Under the pieces are notes generated by a model. That model saw only the letters and a program-made list of their open reading frames with translations, did no database searches and was not told the origin of the DNA. Position numbers and translations under genes: made by a program. From an uncultured Sunxiuqinia sp. (GTDB lineage Bacteria > Bacteroidota > Bacteroidia > Bacteroidales > Prolixibacteraceae): DNA of 64,000 bases. How positions within the stretch are numbered: the first letter of the stretch is position 1; each line of letters starts with the position of its first letter. Shown here one piece after another: positions 53,727 to 63,065 of the stretch. The DNA is taken from NCBI RefSeq assembly GCF_963678245.1, contig NZ_OY782770.1:496001-560000 (forward strand), given 5' to 3'.

Positions 53727-54728
53727 ATGAAAAATATATACTGGGTATTCCTGATAATTGTAACGCTTGCTTCTTGCTCGAGCAATAGTCAATACATTTC
53801 TAATGAAGGGTTTATTTTTGGTACCATCTATCATGTCACTTATGAAAGCCCTGAAGGTAAAAACTTACAAAGTGAAATAGAAGCCGTGATGAATGAACTG
53901 AATCATTCCATGTCAACCTACGATTCAACATCAACCATTTCGAAAGTGAACAGGAATATTGATACTGAATTGGACGAGCAATTTACAACGATCTTTAACA
54001 AAGCTGAAGAAATTTCGGAAATAACCAATGGAGCTTTCGACATCACGGTTGCTCCAATGGTCAATGTTTGGGGATTTGGATTTAAAAACAAAGAACAGGT
54101 CACTTCAGAACTGATCGATTCGCTGAAAACAACTGTAGGCTATAAAAAAGTTAGAATAGAAAACGGGCAGCTTATAAAAGAACACCCCAGCACAATGCTC
54201 GATGGCAGTGCTATTGCAAAAGGGTTTGCCAGCGATATGGTAGCCAGCTACCTGCACGAGCAGGGTTGTAAGAACTACATGGTTGAAATTGGTGGTGAGG
54301 TGGTTGCCAGCGGGAAAAACGCCAAAGGTAATTACTGGTCAATTGGGATCAGCAATCCGGATGACAATGAGCTGTTCACGGAGCAAAAACTGAAAGCTAT
54401 TGTAGAACTAAAAGACATGGCCTTGGCCACTTCGGGCAATTACCGCAATTTTTATATTCAAGACGGCGTAAAATACGCGCACACCATTGACCCCAATACA
54501 GGATATCCGGTTCAACACAGCCTCTTAAGCACAACCGTATTAGCCGACAAATGCATGACAGCTGACGCCTTTGCAACTGCTTTCATGGTCAGCGGGCTGG
54601 AAAAGTCTATTGAGATTACGGAAGCGGATCCAGAAATTGAAGTGTACTTTATTTATTCGGATGAAGCAGGCAACTACAAAACTTACATTAGCCCAGGATT
54701 TAAAAGTATGCTTAAGAAAGAGTTTTAA
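53727..54728 (+). CDS. apbE: FAD:protein FMN transferase ApbE, lipoprotein
   Basis: 333-aa exported lipoprotein (signal peptide ending LAS-C17). ApbE covalently attaches FMN to Thr or Ser of redox proteins such as NqrB/NqrC and RnfG/RnfD. The FAD and Mg sites are visible in GTIYHVTYES, DITVAPMVNVWGFGFK, LDGSAIAKGFASDMVASYL, ATSGNYRNFY, HTIDPNTGYPV and CMTADAFATAFMV. The Nqr or Rnf substrate genes are not in this window. A convergent small membrane protein gene lies downstream. Confidence 0.96.
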   Translation: MKNIYWVFLIIVTLASCSSNSQYISNEGFIFGTIYHVTYESPEGKNLQSEIEAVMNELNHSMSTYDSTSTISKVNRNIDTELDEQFTTIFNKAEEISEITNGAFDITVAPMVNVWGFGFKNKEQVTSELIDSLKTTVGYKKVRIENGQLIKEHPSTMLDGSAIAKGFASDMVASYLHEQGCKNYMVEIGGEVVASGKNAKGNYWSIGISNPDDNELFTEQKLKAIVELKDMALATSGNYRNFYIQDGVKYAHTIDPNTGYPVQHSLLSTTVLADKCMTADAFATAFMVSGLEKSIEITEADPEIEVYFIYSDEAGNYKTYISPGFKSMLKKEF

Positions 54729-54760
54729 GAAAATTAGAGCTCGAAAACAGAGAGCACTTA

Positions 54761-54836
54761 TCATCCTGAACTTGTTTCAAGATTTATCGAAACTCGATAT
54801 GATTACGAAAAAGAGTATGAATAAATTCAGAATGAC
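54761..54836. repeat. Decayed intergenic palindromic repeat after apbE
   Basis: TCATCCTGAACTTG at 54761-54774 and AATTCAGAATGA at 54824-54835 are inverted relatives (10 of 12 bases). The words match a dispersed repeat known from many bacterial genomes (TCATCCTGAAC near one end, GTTCAGGATGA at the other). Confidence 0.5.
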
Positions 54837-54854
54837 TTACTTTATCCTCGCAAA

Positions 54855-54880
54855 AAAAGGAAGCTTAGCAGCCTCCTTTT
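54855..54880. terminator. Terminator between apbE and small membrane protein gene
   Basis: AAAAGGA-a-GC (54855-54864) pairs with GC-c-TCCTTTT (54871-54880). It covers the stop codon of the minus-strand gene. Confidence 0.75.
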
Positions 54881-55113
54881 ACATCATTCAATATCGATAG
54901 TTTTTTAAATGAAAGTTGTCGTTTGGCTTTGGCCTGCTCCATTTTGTCGAAAGTTTGAGCACAGGTAATTCCACGTGCCTTCATATGTTTGTTACTTCCA
55001 ATATGCAAGTTTGGAAATTTCCCTTTCTTTTGAATCAACATCCGAACAGCCAACCCCAAAAAAGCAATAGCAACCAATGCTACTGCTAATCCAAATACTA
55101 TTAAAAATTCCAT
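54865..55113 (-). CDS. Small membrane protein beside apbE
   Basis: 82-aa protein with one N-terminal transmembrane helix (about residues 3-26) and a basic soluble part containing KKGKFPNLHIGSNKHMKARG and then ITCAQTFDK. The pattern KFPNxHIGxNKxMxxxGIxC is one I recall from small Bacteroidota proteins annotated only as membrane or secreted. The layout resembles NqrM, the small Cys-containing membrane protein needed for Na+-NQR maturation, but the Cys pattern differs and the link is speculative. It is convergent with apbE. Confidence 0.7.
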   Translation of the reverse strand: MEFLIVFGLAVALVAIAFLGLAVRMLIQKKGKFPNLHIGSNKHMKARGITCAQTFDKMEQAKAKRQLSFKKLSILNDVKGGC

Positions 55114-55545
55114 TTTTTATCCTTTCTTTAACGCGACAAAAATACTTAAAATCAAGTAAACCGAAAAATTTAAGCTTCCTTTCATGATAAACATGATCAC
55201 CAAACAAATGGTTGAGTCTTTAGTTTCGGATTTTAACAGAAAGAGAACAACTCCGTGTAAGTCATTCCCGAAAAAACTTACTGCTTAAAAATCATACATT
55301 ATAAAATCTACTCCTTCGCTAAATTATCTTCTCATAAATACGAACTGGGAAAATAGTTCGCGAGTTCACGTGCATCGCGTTCAAAATAAATATGTATTTG
55401 AGCATCAGCACCCCATAGAAACATACAATATGGAATCATTTTAAATAAACGAATGCCCGTTTTATTTTCAAACCTTTTAAGCTTCCTTCATGTTAACAAA
55501 GACAGAAACAAACATAAAATCGTCTAACTTTTAAATTACAAAATT
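55114..55545. other. Divergent intergenic region before sod
   Basis: 432 AT-rich bases with no gene seen on either strand. It should carry the promoters of the small membrane protein and sod; TAACTTTT at 55526-55533 is one base off a -7 box. Confidence 0.45.
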
Positions 55546-56121
55546 ATGTCATTTGAATTACCAGCATTACCATACGCGAAAAGTGCTCTTGAGCCATACA
55601 TTAGTGAAAAAACATTAGATTTTCACTATGGAAAACATCACCAGACCTATGTGAATAAGCTGAACGACCTTGTTTCAGGAACCAAATTTGAAAATGCTGA
55701 TTTGGAAACGATCGTCAAAGAAGCTGAAGGTGGAATTTTCAACAATGGCGCTCAGGTATGGAACCATACCTTTTATTTTATGCAGTTTTCGCCTGATGGA
55801 CGCAACGAACCAAAAGATAATCTGAAAGCTGCTATTGAAGCAGAGTGGAAAACCGTTGAAGGTTTTAAAGAAGCATTCTCGCAAGCAGCTGCTACATTGT
55901 TTGGTTCCGGTTGGGCTTGGCTGGTTAAAGATGATGCTGGCAAATTAAGCATCGTTCAGACCAGCAATGCAGCCAACCCAATGCGCGATGGACTAACTCC
56001 AATAATGACTTGCGATGTGTGGGAGCACGCTTATTATTTGGATAAGCAAAATGCCCGTCCAAAGTACGTAGAAGATTTCTGGAAAGTACTGGACTGGAAA
56101 GTTGTTTCAGAGCGATTTTAA
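55546..56121 (+). CDS. sodB: Superoxide dismutase, Fe type
   Basis: 191-aa cytoplasmic SOD. Metal ligands are His27 (FHYGKHH), His74 (VWNHTFYF), Asp157 and His161 (CDVWEHAYYLD). Gln70 in GAQVWNH is the Fe-type outer-sphere glutamine; Mn enzymes place Gln elsewhere. The family is sometimes cambialistic in anaerobic Bacteroidota, so Mn use is possible. It ends at a very long perfect hairpin shared with the next convergent gene. Confidence 0.95.
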   Translation: MSFELPALPYAKSALEPYISEKTLDFHYGKHHQTYVNKLNDLVSGTKFENADLETIVKEAEGGIFNNGAQVWNHTFYFMQFSPDGRNEPKDNLKAAIEAEWKTVEGFKEAFSQAAATLFGSGWAWLVKDDAGKLSIVQTSNAANPMRDGLTPIMTCDVWEHAYYLDKQNARPKYVEDFWKVLDWKVVSERF

Positions 56122-56221
56122 TAGATCGCATTGACACATTTTGGGAAAGTCAATCTGAATTTGTTGTCGAGTATCCTTTTATTGTAGCGACTAAAATAAG
56201 TTCAGCGTGACTGACTCATAC

Positions 56222-56282
56222 TAATTAAATAACCCAAAAAGAGGGAATCGGTACGATTCCCTCTTTTTGGGTTATTTAATTA
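56222..56282. terminator. Very long perfect bidirectional hairpin between sod and DUF4870 gene
   Basis: Bases 56222-56249 are the exact reverse complement of 56255-56282 (28 bp, 29 if the next G-C pair is counted), around a 3-base loop GTA. It includes A5 and T5 tracts and overlaps the stop codon of the minus-strand gene. Confidence 0.92.
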
Positions 56283-56636
56283 CTTCAGAAACCGAATTGT
56301 CCAAGGATAGCGATAAAACTCGCCTTCGTTTGCTTTTATTGCGGCAATAATGGTCAATACCAAAGCTCCAATTCCGATAACTGCCAGCAGCAAAACACCA
56401 ATACCAACGATAATTAACATGCCCGATACGAACATTAGGATGGTTACGGTAATTTGAAAATTCAAGGATTCCTTTCCCTGATCGTCTACAAAACCATATT
56501 CTTCCTTTTTCATTAAATAAACGACTAATGGGCCGATGACATTCCCGGCAACAGGAATCACCAAACCGGCAAAAGCAGCAATATGACAGAGCATGCCCCA
56601 CATGCGTTCGTCTCGATCATCAACTATTCTTTCCAT
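56280..56636 (-). CDS. DUF4870-domain membrane protein
   Basis: 118-aa small membrane protein with three hydrophobic segments (about residues 12-30, 50-75, 77-100). DERMWGMLCHIAAFAGLVIP near the start, YLMKKEEYGFVDDQGKESLN and FQITVTI match the DUF4870/Tic20-like family. The function is unknown. It converges with sod. Confidence 0.88.
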   Translation of the reverse strand: MERIVDDRDERMWGMLCHIAAFAGLVIPVAGNVIGPLVVYLMKKEEYGFVDDQGKESLNFQITVTILMFVSGMLIIVGIGVLLLAVIGIGALVLTIIAAIKANEGEFYRYPWTIRFLK

Positions 56637-56705
56637 AATTCTATTTTTTCATGCAAGATAGAGAAGTCGACGGTTAATTCAAAAAGGATTATTTTAAATA
56701 TTGTA

Positions 56706-58766
56706 TCACTTTTCGATCCTGATCCGAGCATCGACAGCCAAAATCTGATCTCCGCTTCCCAATAGTGGATTAATATCCAGTTCTTTGATTTCGACGGCAA
56801 ATCGTAGCATACTCGACAGGCGAACAATAACCTCGGCAAATCGCTGCTCATTAATACCGCCGTGCCCGCGATAGCCTTTGATTAGCGGATACGATTTTAG
56901 ATTTTGAATCATGGAGACCGCTTCAGAAAAACCAAGAGGTGCCAAACCAGAAGTGACATCTTTAAGCAATTCAACCATAATTCCCCCCATTCCGCAAAGC
57001 ACAACATGACCGAAACGTTCTTCGTACTTAGCTCCGAGAAACAATTCAGTTCCCGACGCCATCTCAGCCACCAAAACCGCTTCAGCATTCGGGATATTCA
57101 TCAATCGCTCAAATTCGCTTGCCATCATTTCTTCCTCATGCACATTGAGCACAACGCCATCGACATCTGTTTTATGCAGCGGACCAATGACTTTCATTGC
57201 AACCGGACAGCCCAATGATCTGGCTGCTTTCAATGCTTCCTTCTTCGTTGAAACAACAATTTCTTGCACCCGAGGAATGCCGACGACATCAAACAAGCGA
57301 TGAATAACTGTGGGAGGTTGATAACCGTCTTCGGCCTCATCAATAATCCGCCGAATTTCTGCAATGTCAATCCCATCCAGAAAAATATCATCTGTATGTG
57401 GTTTGGCTGTGCTGGCTACTTTAGTCAATGCACGCCCCAGCAAAACTTCATCGGAGAAATTTACATTTCCTTTGTCGACAAAATAAGCCAGCTCTTCTTT
57501 TACATTGATAATGGAGGGTAAGATCGGGAAAATGGGCTTTTTGCAGGTGTGCATTTTTTGATTGAGCAGCTCATAGACATCGCTAACCGGAAACAAACCA
57601 GGGCTTCCATAAATAACCGCCATCCCATCCACCTCCTGAAAATCATTATCGCAAGCATCAATAATAGCTCCGAGCTGTTCTGCATTTCCGGTAGCTAAAA
57701 AATCGATGGGATTTTCAACCGACGAACCGAGAAAAAGTTTTTCCGTTAAAGCCTGCTTCTGAGATGAATCCTGAATTTGTGGAATCTTTAATCCGCCGGC
57801 TTCCAATGCATCCGTTAGCATTACGGCCGGACCTCCTGCATGCGTAATGATAGCCATGCGTTTTCCTTTCATTTCTTTACACATGAACACGCAACCAATG
57901 GTTGTCAATTCTTCGCGGCCATAACAACGCACGATTCCGGCTTTACGGAAAAGTGCTTCCACCGCCGAATCAGAACTAGCCATTGCCCCGGTGTGTGAAG
58001 CAGCAGCCCGACTTCCGGCATCGCTGCTACCTGCTTTGATGGCCGCTATTTTACACCCCTTTCTGATCAACGACGAAGCATGTTTCAGTAATTTATCCGG
58101 GTTTTGGATTGTTTCGATATAAAGCAGTTTCACCCGCGTGCTGATAGCCGGATCAAACACCTCATCCATAAATTCAAGCACCTCTTCTACCCCAAGCTGT
58201 GCTGAATTGCCAACAGAAAAAACGCTGGCAAAGTGAAGTCCTTTGGGAATGCCGGACTCCATAATAAAGACCGCCGTTGCTCCAGAGCTGGAGATAAAAT
58301 CGCAGCCCTTTTGATCGAGTGGCGGAACAGGAGTGGTGAACACGCTGGCATGTGCCGGAGTAATTATTCCAATGCAGTTTGGGCCAATCAGCGAAGCCTC
58401 GTATCGATTTACGATGCTGACTATATTCTGTTCAAGCTTTCGACCATCTTCGCTTATTTCGCTAAATCCTGCTGAAATAATAATGATACCACGAGTATTT
58501 TTATCTCTGCATAATTGCAAAACAACATCAGGACAAAGCGTGGCAGGAATAGCCAATACCGCAGTTTCAACCTTGGGTAGCTGTTCTACTTCGGGATAAG
58601 CTTTGATTCCCAGAACTTCCTCTGATCGGGGATTTACAACATACAACTGACCTTGATAATTATTATCGATCAGGTTTTTGAGTAGTTTTCCTCCTGGCTT
58701 TCTAATATCGTTCGATGCACCAATTACAACAATACTTTTGGGCCAGATCAGTTCTTGTGTCAACAT
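56706..58766 (-). CDS. ADP-forming acyl-CoA synthetase (acetate-CoA ligase type), fused alpha-beta
   Basis: 686-aa cytoplasmic enzyme that converts acyl-CoA, ADP and phosphate to acid, CoA and ATP (reversible). The CoA-binding domain is SIVVIGASNDIRKPGGKLLK. A succinyl-CoA ligase-like domain follows with SSSGATAVFIMESG and RAAASHTGAMASSD, holding the His that is phosphorylated. The C-terminal ATP-grasp domain (about 470-686) has GCPVAMKVIGPLHKTDVDGV and GLAPLGF. Both domain sets are fused in one chain. It likely yields ATP from fermentation or amino acid catabolism; the preferred acyl group is unknown. Confidence 0.92.
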   Translation of the reverse strand: MLTQELIWPKSIVVIGASNDIRKPGGKLLKNLIDNNYQGQLYVVNPRSEEVLGIKAYPEVEQLPKVETAVLAIPATLCPDVVLQLCRDKNTRGIIIISAGFSEISEDGRKLEQNIVSIVNRYEASLIGPNCIGIITPAHASVFTTPVPPLDQKGCDFISSSGATAVFIMESGIPKGLHFASVFSVGNSAQLGVEEVLEFMDEVFDPAISTRVKLLYIETIQNPDKLLKHASSLIRKGCKIAAIKAGSSDAGSRAAASHTGAMASSDSAVEALFRKAGIVRCYGREELTTIGCVFMCKEMKGKRMAIITHAGGPAVMLTDALEAGGLKIPQIQDSSQKQALTEKLFLGSSVENPIDFLATGNAEQLGAIIDACDNDFQEVDGMAVIYGSPGLFPVSDVYELLNQKMHTCKKPIFPILPSIINVKEELAYFVDKGNVNFSDEVLLGRALTKVASTAKPHTDDIFLDGIDIAEIRRIIDEAEDGYQPPTVIHRLFDVVGIPRVQEIVVSTKKEALKAARSLGCPVAMKVIGPLHKTDVDGVVLNVHEEEMMASEFERLMNIPNAEAVLVAEMASGTELFLGAKYEERFGHVVLCGMGGIMVELLKDVTSGLAPLGFSEAVSMIQNLKSYPLIKGYRGHGGINEQRFAEVIVRLSSMLRFAVEIKELDINPLLGSGDQILAVDARIRIEK

Positions 58767-58928
58767 AACGGCAGATTATTTTCCCAAATTACGAAATAAC
58801 TATTCAATTGTATCTGATATTACTCAGGAAGAGGGAGAATTTGAAAGAAAGCTCGCGAGGAATGTGCATGACTGAAAATGCAACATCCTTCTTCCTGCCT
58901 CAAACTTCCAACTTTCTAATTTTTTAAA

Positions 58929-58936
58929 TAGCTTTG
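58929..58936 (+). promoter_or_regulatory. -7 box TAGCTTTG of the universal stress protein gene
   Basis: An exact TAnnTTTG ending 8 bases before the ATG at 58944, again implying a nearly leaderless mRNA. Confidence 0.5.
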
Positions 58937-58943
58937 GCAGCTT

Positions 58944-59759
58944 ATGGCAAATGTTTCAGAACAGCGAATTATGGTACTTTGCGACTTTTCGGAGTCGATG
59001 AACGATGCCATCGTACATGGTGTGCGGATGTCCGGTATATTTCAAAAAGAGCTATGTCTGTTTCATCCGCTTCATCAAAAAGGGAAAAGCGATAAATTAG
59101 TCGTTCAGAAAGCACTTACGAAGATTATTCACAAGCTCAAAAACGATCTGCCTCATATCTCGATTTCCAGCCTAACGCTAAAAGGAAATCTTACTCAATG
59201 TATCGACCGGATTGCAAATAAGTACGATGGGATTATGTTGGTGCTAACGTCTGAAAAAGTAAAAAAGAAATTACCGGCTCTACAAATCAGCCAAATTCCG
59301 TTCCTGTTTGTTAACAGCAGCCAAGAGCATTCATTAAACTACAGAAATCCGATATTGCCCGTTGACTTCCGAAAGGTCATGAAAGACACCTCCCTGTGGG
59401 CCAGTTATTTTGGTCGTTTTAACCAGGCAAACACAACTGTGCTAGCCGCCACCGAGAAAAATAAAGACGATGCCAAAATGATCAGTAAGAATTTGAAGTT
59501 TATCGAGAAGCTTCTAATGAAATTCTCCCTCGATTTTCAAATACAGAAAACTCCAAAAGGTAGTTTTAAATTACCTTTTGAAGCCCTAAATCAGTGTCGT
59601 CAAAATCATTATGATTTACTTATTATTCCGTCCAGCAAACACATTAGCTTAATCGACCTGGTTATTGGGCTTCCGGAAGCAAAAATCATCAAAAAAGCGC
59701 AACAGCTCCCCGTGCTTTGCATCAATCCCAAACGCGACATGTACATTCTTTGCGATTGA
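58944..59759 (+). CDS. Universal stress protein family
   Basis: 271-aa protein with an N-terminal UspA-like domain (IMVLCDFSESMNDAIVHGVR) and a second, more divergent half (residues about 140-271, with NPILPVDFRKVMKDTSLWAS). The ATP-binding glycine motif of UspA is not obvious, so nucleotide binding is doubtful. It diverges from the ADP-forming CoA ligase gene and precedes an outer-membrane-like gene. Confidence 0.8.
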   Translation: MANVSEQRIMVLCDFSESMNDAIVHGVRMSGIFQKELCLFHPLHQKGKSDKLVVQKALTKIIHKLKNDLPHISISSLTLKGNLTQCIDRIANKYDGIMLVLTSEKVKKKLPALQISQIPFLFVNSSQEHSLNYRNPILPVDFRKVMKDTSLWASYFGRFNQANTTVLAATEKNKDDAKMISKNLKFIEKLLMKFSLDFQIQKTPKGSFKLPFEALNQCRQNHYDLLIIPSSKHISLIDLVIGLPEAKIIKKAQQLPVLCINPKRDMYILCD

Positions 59760-59834
59760 TTTAACACCATCTTATTACAATTCAAAATTTTATTATTCCT
59801 TTGTAAACGAATATAAATTTCAACTTATCCGATC

Positions 59835-60821
59835 ATGCGTGTTTGTTTATTAATTCTTCTCCTTCTCACTGCAAATGGCGTTTTTGCTCAAAAATTTGAA
59901 TACGACGTTACCTTTCACGGTCTTGGAGATAATCGTGAATTTCAAAGCCAGATTGCTAATTCTCAAACAATTTTAGGAGAAAGGACTGCCTTTTCTATTG
60001 GGACAACGCTGGATAGCACTCATCAACTACGAGTTGGACTTAGTCATTTATTTGAATTCGGCAGCAATATTGAAGAGCAGAAGCCCATTTTAACGGCTTA
60101 TTACCATTACGCGAATGATGAGCAAAAAGAATTTTACTTCGGTTCGTTTCCGCGCATGGATTTGATTGATTTTCCGCTGGCGCTAATTACAGATACGCTT
60201 TTGTATTACCGCCCCAATATCCAAGGTTTTTTTGGTCAGTACAATTGGGACTGGGGGCACCAGAATGGCTTTGTTGACTGGACAAGCAGACAAACAGACA
60301 CCCGGCGGGAAACCTTTATGGCTGGCTTTTCAGGCGAAATAAGGCACGCTAATTTTTTCTTCCAAAATTACATTACGCTGTTCCATTTTGCAGGTACGGC
60401 TATTCATGGTGCTGAAAGTCGTGTGAGTGATGACTTGGGCATGATCTTTTTTGTTGGCTCAGACTTGCATCAATTGCTACCCTTGCGAAAAACATACATC
60501 AGAGCCGGAATTTTTAGTTCCAAATATCGGGAACGAGGATTGACCAATGGCTATGTCGATTCCAATAGTTTTATGGCTCAACTATACGGCGAAGGCAAGC
60601 ATTTTGCAGTTCGATCAACTATAAATGTAGGTGATGGACACAACATTATGAATGGCGATCGTTTTTACGATGTTGACAGTTATTGGCGAACAGATGTAAT
60701 CTGGAAATTCATCAACAGCAGATATGTAGAAGGTCGCTTTAACCTTTCCTTTCACATGGTTGACGGAGCAACTTTGGATCAGTCGCAACAGCTGGCTATT
60801 ATTTATAAGTTTGGCAACTAA
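59835..60821 (+). CDS. Exported outer-membrane beta-barrel-like protein, unknown
   Basis: 328-aa protein with a signal peptide (residues 1-19, cleaved near VFAQ). The mature part is rich in alternating aromatic and polar strands such as AYYHYANDEQKEFYFG, FFQNYITLFHFAG and YVEGRFNLSFHMV, and ends AIIYKFGN, all compatible with a small outer-membrane barrel. No family was recognised. Its stop codon overlaps that of the convergent S46 peptidase gene. Confidence 0.65.
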   Translation: MRVCLLILLLLTANGVFAQKFEYDVTFHGLGDNREFQSQIANSQTILGERTAFSIGTTLDSTHQLRVGLSHLFEFGSNIEEQKPILTAYYHYANDEQKEFYFGSFPRMDLIDFPLALITDTLLYYRPNIQGFFGQYNWDWGHQNGFVDWTSRQTDTRRETFMAGFSGEIRHANFFFQNYITLFHFAGTAIHGAESRVSDDLGMIFFVGSDLHQLLPLRKTYIRAGIFSSKYRERGLTNGYVDSNSFMAQLYGEGKHFAVRSTINVGDGHNIMNGDRFYDVDSYWRTDVIWKFINSRYVEGRFNLSFHMVDGATLDQSQQLAIIYKFGN

Positions 60822-62971
60822 TCTGTGTTGTCTATGATTTCCATTTCATCCAGCAAATAACCAGCTCCGGCATATTTGTCGATAATGAGTAGCATGTAAC
60901 GAACATCGAGCATGATGTTGCGGCACTGATCTGGATCGAACATGATGTCGCTCATGGTTCCTTCCCAGCATCGGTCAAAATTCAAGCCGACCAACTCACC
61001 ATTTGCATTGATGGCCGGGCTTCCGGAATTTCCTCCGGTAGAATGAATTGAAGCAATATAAGCAACAGGCATTTCGCCATTTTCTGAAAAACCATCAAAA
61101 TCCTTGCTTCTGTATATTGATTTCAATTTCTCCGGAATTTGATAATCTGGATTGCCGGTCGCTACCTTCTCCATAATTCCAGTTAAGGTTGTGTAATAAT
61201 CGTATTCCACGCCATCGTGAGGTTCATAACCTTGTACTTTTCCATAGGCAATCCGCATTGTAAAATTAGCATCGGGATACAATCGTTCATCTTTTTGCAT
61301 CGCCAAAATACCCTGCATATATGTTTTCTGAACGGTTTCAATTTTCTCATTCACTGCTCGATAAACCAGTTCAACATTTCGCACGTAATGAAACCGCAAT
61401 GAATGGTAAAGCTCAACTAAAGGGTCTTTTTGAAGTTTTGCAATCCACTTTTCATTAAAATTCAAACTAATTTCCTTCATTTTTTGCGGATCAGCCAAAA
61501 CCGACTTATCGTATATTTTCCGAATAATCTTTTCATCATCGTATCGATCAAACATTTTCTTAAAGTCAGCCGGCAAGAAACTGGGCTCCAAGTCCTGCCG
61601 CAACATTCGAAGAAGTTTAAGAAAAACCTCCTGATCCGTTTCTTTGTTATAATTTCGATAGAATTCGTCAACTTTCGTCGCTACTGCTTTCCGATAAAGG
61701 TCTCTTTTTGACTCTGACATGCGTTTCCATCCTCTGTCATTTTTAGGAAAATAGCTTGGAAGATCGAATATGTCAATTCCTTTAAAAACAACTTCCTGAT
61801 AATAATTATATGCTCTGTCGAACGGCAGCAGATCAACATATAGTTTATCAAACTGAGGCAATACAGAACGATACTGTTCTTCCAACCGATCATCTTGTTG
61901 ATACCAAGCTTCAAATTCAGCCTCAAATTCACGTTTTTTTTCAACCGCACTTAATCGGTTCAACCCTCTGATTTCACCTTCCCATCGCTTCCATGAATTA
62001 CTCGATTTAGCAAATTTAGATGCATATTGAATCCGCGTCTCGGGATCAGCTCTCATATGTTTCGAAAAAATATTCAATCTGGCTGTGCGGATTGTTATCC
62101 GATCAGGATTGCTTTGATGAATAAGCATCTCAACCGCCTGGGAGGGCAAATATTCCTGTGTTGTTCCCGGATAGCCCATCAGCATCATAAAATCATTTGG
62201 TTTTACGCCATCAAGTGAAATTGGTAACCACTTTCGAGGCTGGTATGGAACATTACTTTCCGAATATGCTGCCGGTTCATTATTTTCATCGGCATATACC
62301 CGAAAAATCGCAAAATCAGCGTTGTGCCGCGGCCACATCCAATTATCGGTATCGCCGCCAAACTTCCCGATCGACTCGGGAGGTGCCCCCACCAAACGAA
62401 CATCAGGAAATACTTTGTAGATATACAAAAAGTATTGATTTCCAAAAAACAAGGGTTTGATCACTGCTTCGCATTTTCCATCTTCAGACGCATTTTTCTG
62501 AAGGCGTTTGATATTTTCGTTCAGTTTCAGTTGAAGGTTCTCAGCTTGCAAACTATCGCAATCTAAATACACCGAATCTGTTACATCTACCATTCGCTCC
62601 AAAAATCGGGCAGTTAACCCGGGATTCGACAATTCCTCCTCTTTTGACATCGCCCAAAACCCATCCGACAAATAATCTTGTTCAACCGAACTATGCGACT
62701 GGATGGACGAGAAACCACAATGATGGTTAGTAAGCAACAGCCCCTGATCAGAAATCATTGCACCCGTGCAACCTTTACCAAATATGACGACGGCATCCTT
62801 TAGGCTATTTTGATTGATACTGTAAATGTCTTCTGCAGTCAGTTTAAAACCCATTTCCTGCATTTCGTCAATGGTATACTTATCAAGCAAGGTGGGAACC
62901 CAAATACCCTCTTTCCCATACACAGAAAGAGAATATCTAAATATAAGTAGTGCGAACAAAAAATTCTTCAT
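60818..62971 (-). CDS. S46-family dipeptidyl peptidase, DPP11-type
   Basis: 717-aa exported serine exopeptidase (clan PA) that removes dipeptides from oligopeptides in the periplasm. The signal peptide is about residues 1-19. The catalytic His lies in LTNHHCGFSSIQ (His84), the Asp in WPRHNADFAIFRVY and Ser649 in GGNSGSPAIN. Arg667 (NFDRCWEGTMSD) is 18 residues after the Ser, the same spacing as Ser655/Arg673 of Porphyromonas DPP11, where Arg dictates cleavage after Asp or Glu; DPP7 has Gly there. This indicates Asp/Glu specificity. Confidence 0.93.
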   Translation of the reverse strand: MKNFLFALLIFRYSLSVYGKEGIWVPTLLDKYTIDEMQEMGFKLTAEDIYSINQNSLKDAVVIFGKGCTGAMISDQGLLLTNHHCGFSSIQSHSSVEQDYLSDGFWAMSKEEELSNPGLTARFLERMVDVTDSVYLDCDSLQAENLQLKLNENIKRLQKNASEDGKCEAVIKPLFFGNQYFLYIYKVFPDVRLVGAPPESIGKFGGDTDNWMWPRHNADFAIFRVYADENNEPAAYSESNVPYQPRKWLPISLDGVKPNDFMMLMGYPGTTQEYLPSQAVEMLIHQSNPDRITIRTARLNIFSKHMRADPETRIQYASKFAKSSNSWKRWEGEIRGLNRLSAVEKKREFEAEFEAWYQQDDRLEEQYRSVLPQFDKLYVDLLPFDRAYNYYQEVVFKGIDIFDLPSYFPKNDRGWKRMSESKRDLYRKAVATKVDEFYRNYNKETDQEVFLKLLRMLRQDLEPSFLPADFKKMFDRYDDEKIIRKIYDKSVLADPQKMKEISLNFNEKWIAKLQKDPLVELYHSLRFHYVRNVELVYRAVNEKIETVQKTYMQGILAMQKDERLYPDANFTMRIAYGKVQGYEPHDGVEYDYYTTLTGIMEKVATGNPDYQIPEKLKSIYRSKDFDGFSENGEMPVAYIASIHSTGGNSGSPAINANGELVGLNFDRCWEGTMSDIMFDPDQCRNIMLDVRYMLLIIDKYAGAGYLLDEMEIIDNTD

Positions 62972-63065
62972 TATTCAAAAACAAACTTTATCATTAACAA
63001 ACAGGAAACACAAAAAAATGGTTTGAGGCGGAGTACAAAATCGGGAAACAACAAGAAAATAAGAT

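Noticed and set aside
54571-54900. 109-codon plus-strand frame overlapping the end of apbE
   Set aside because: It is out of frame within apbE and continues through the degenerate repeat and terminator.
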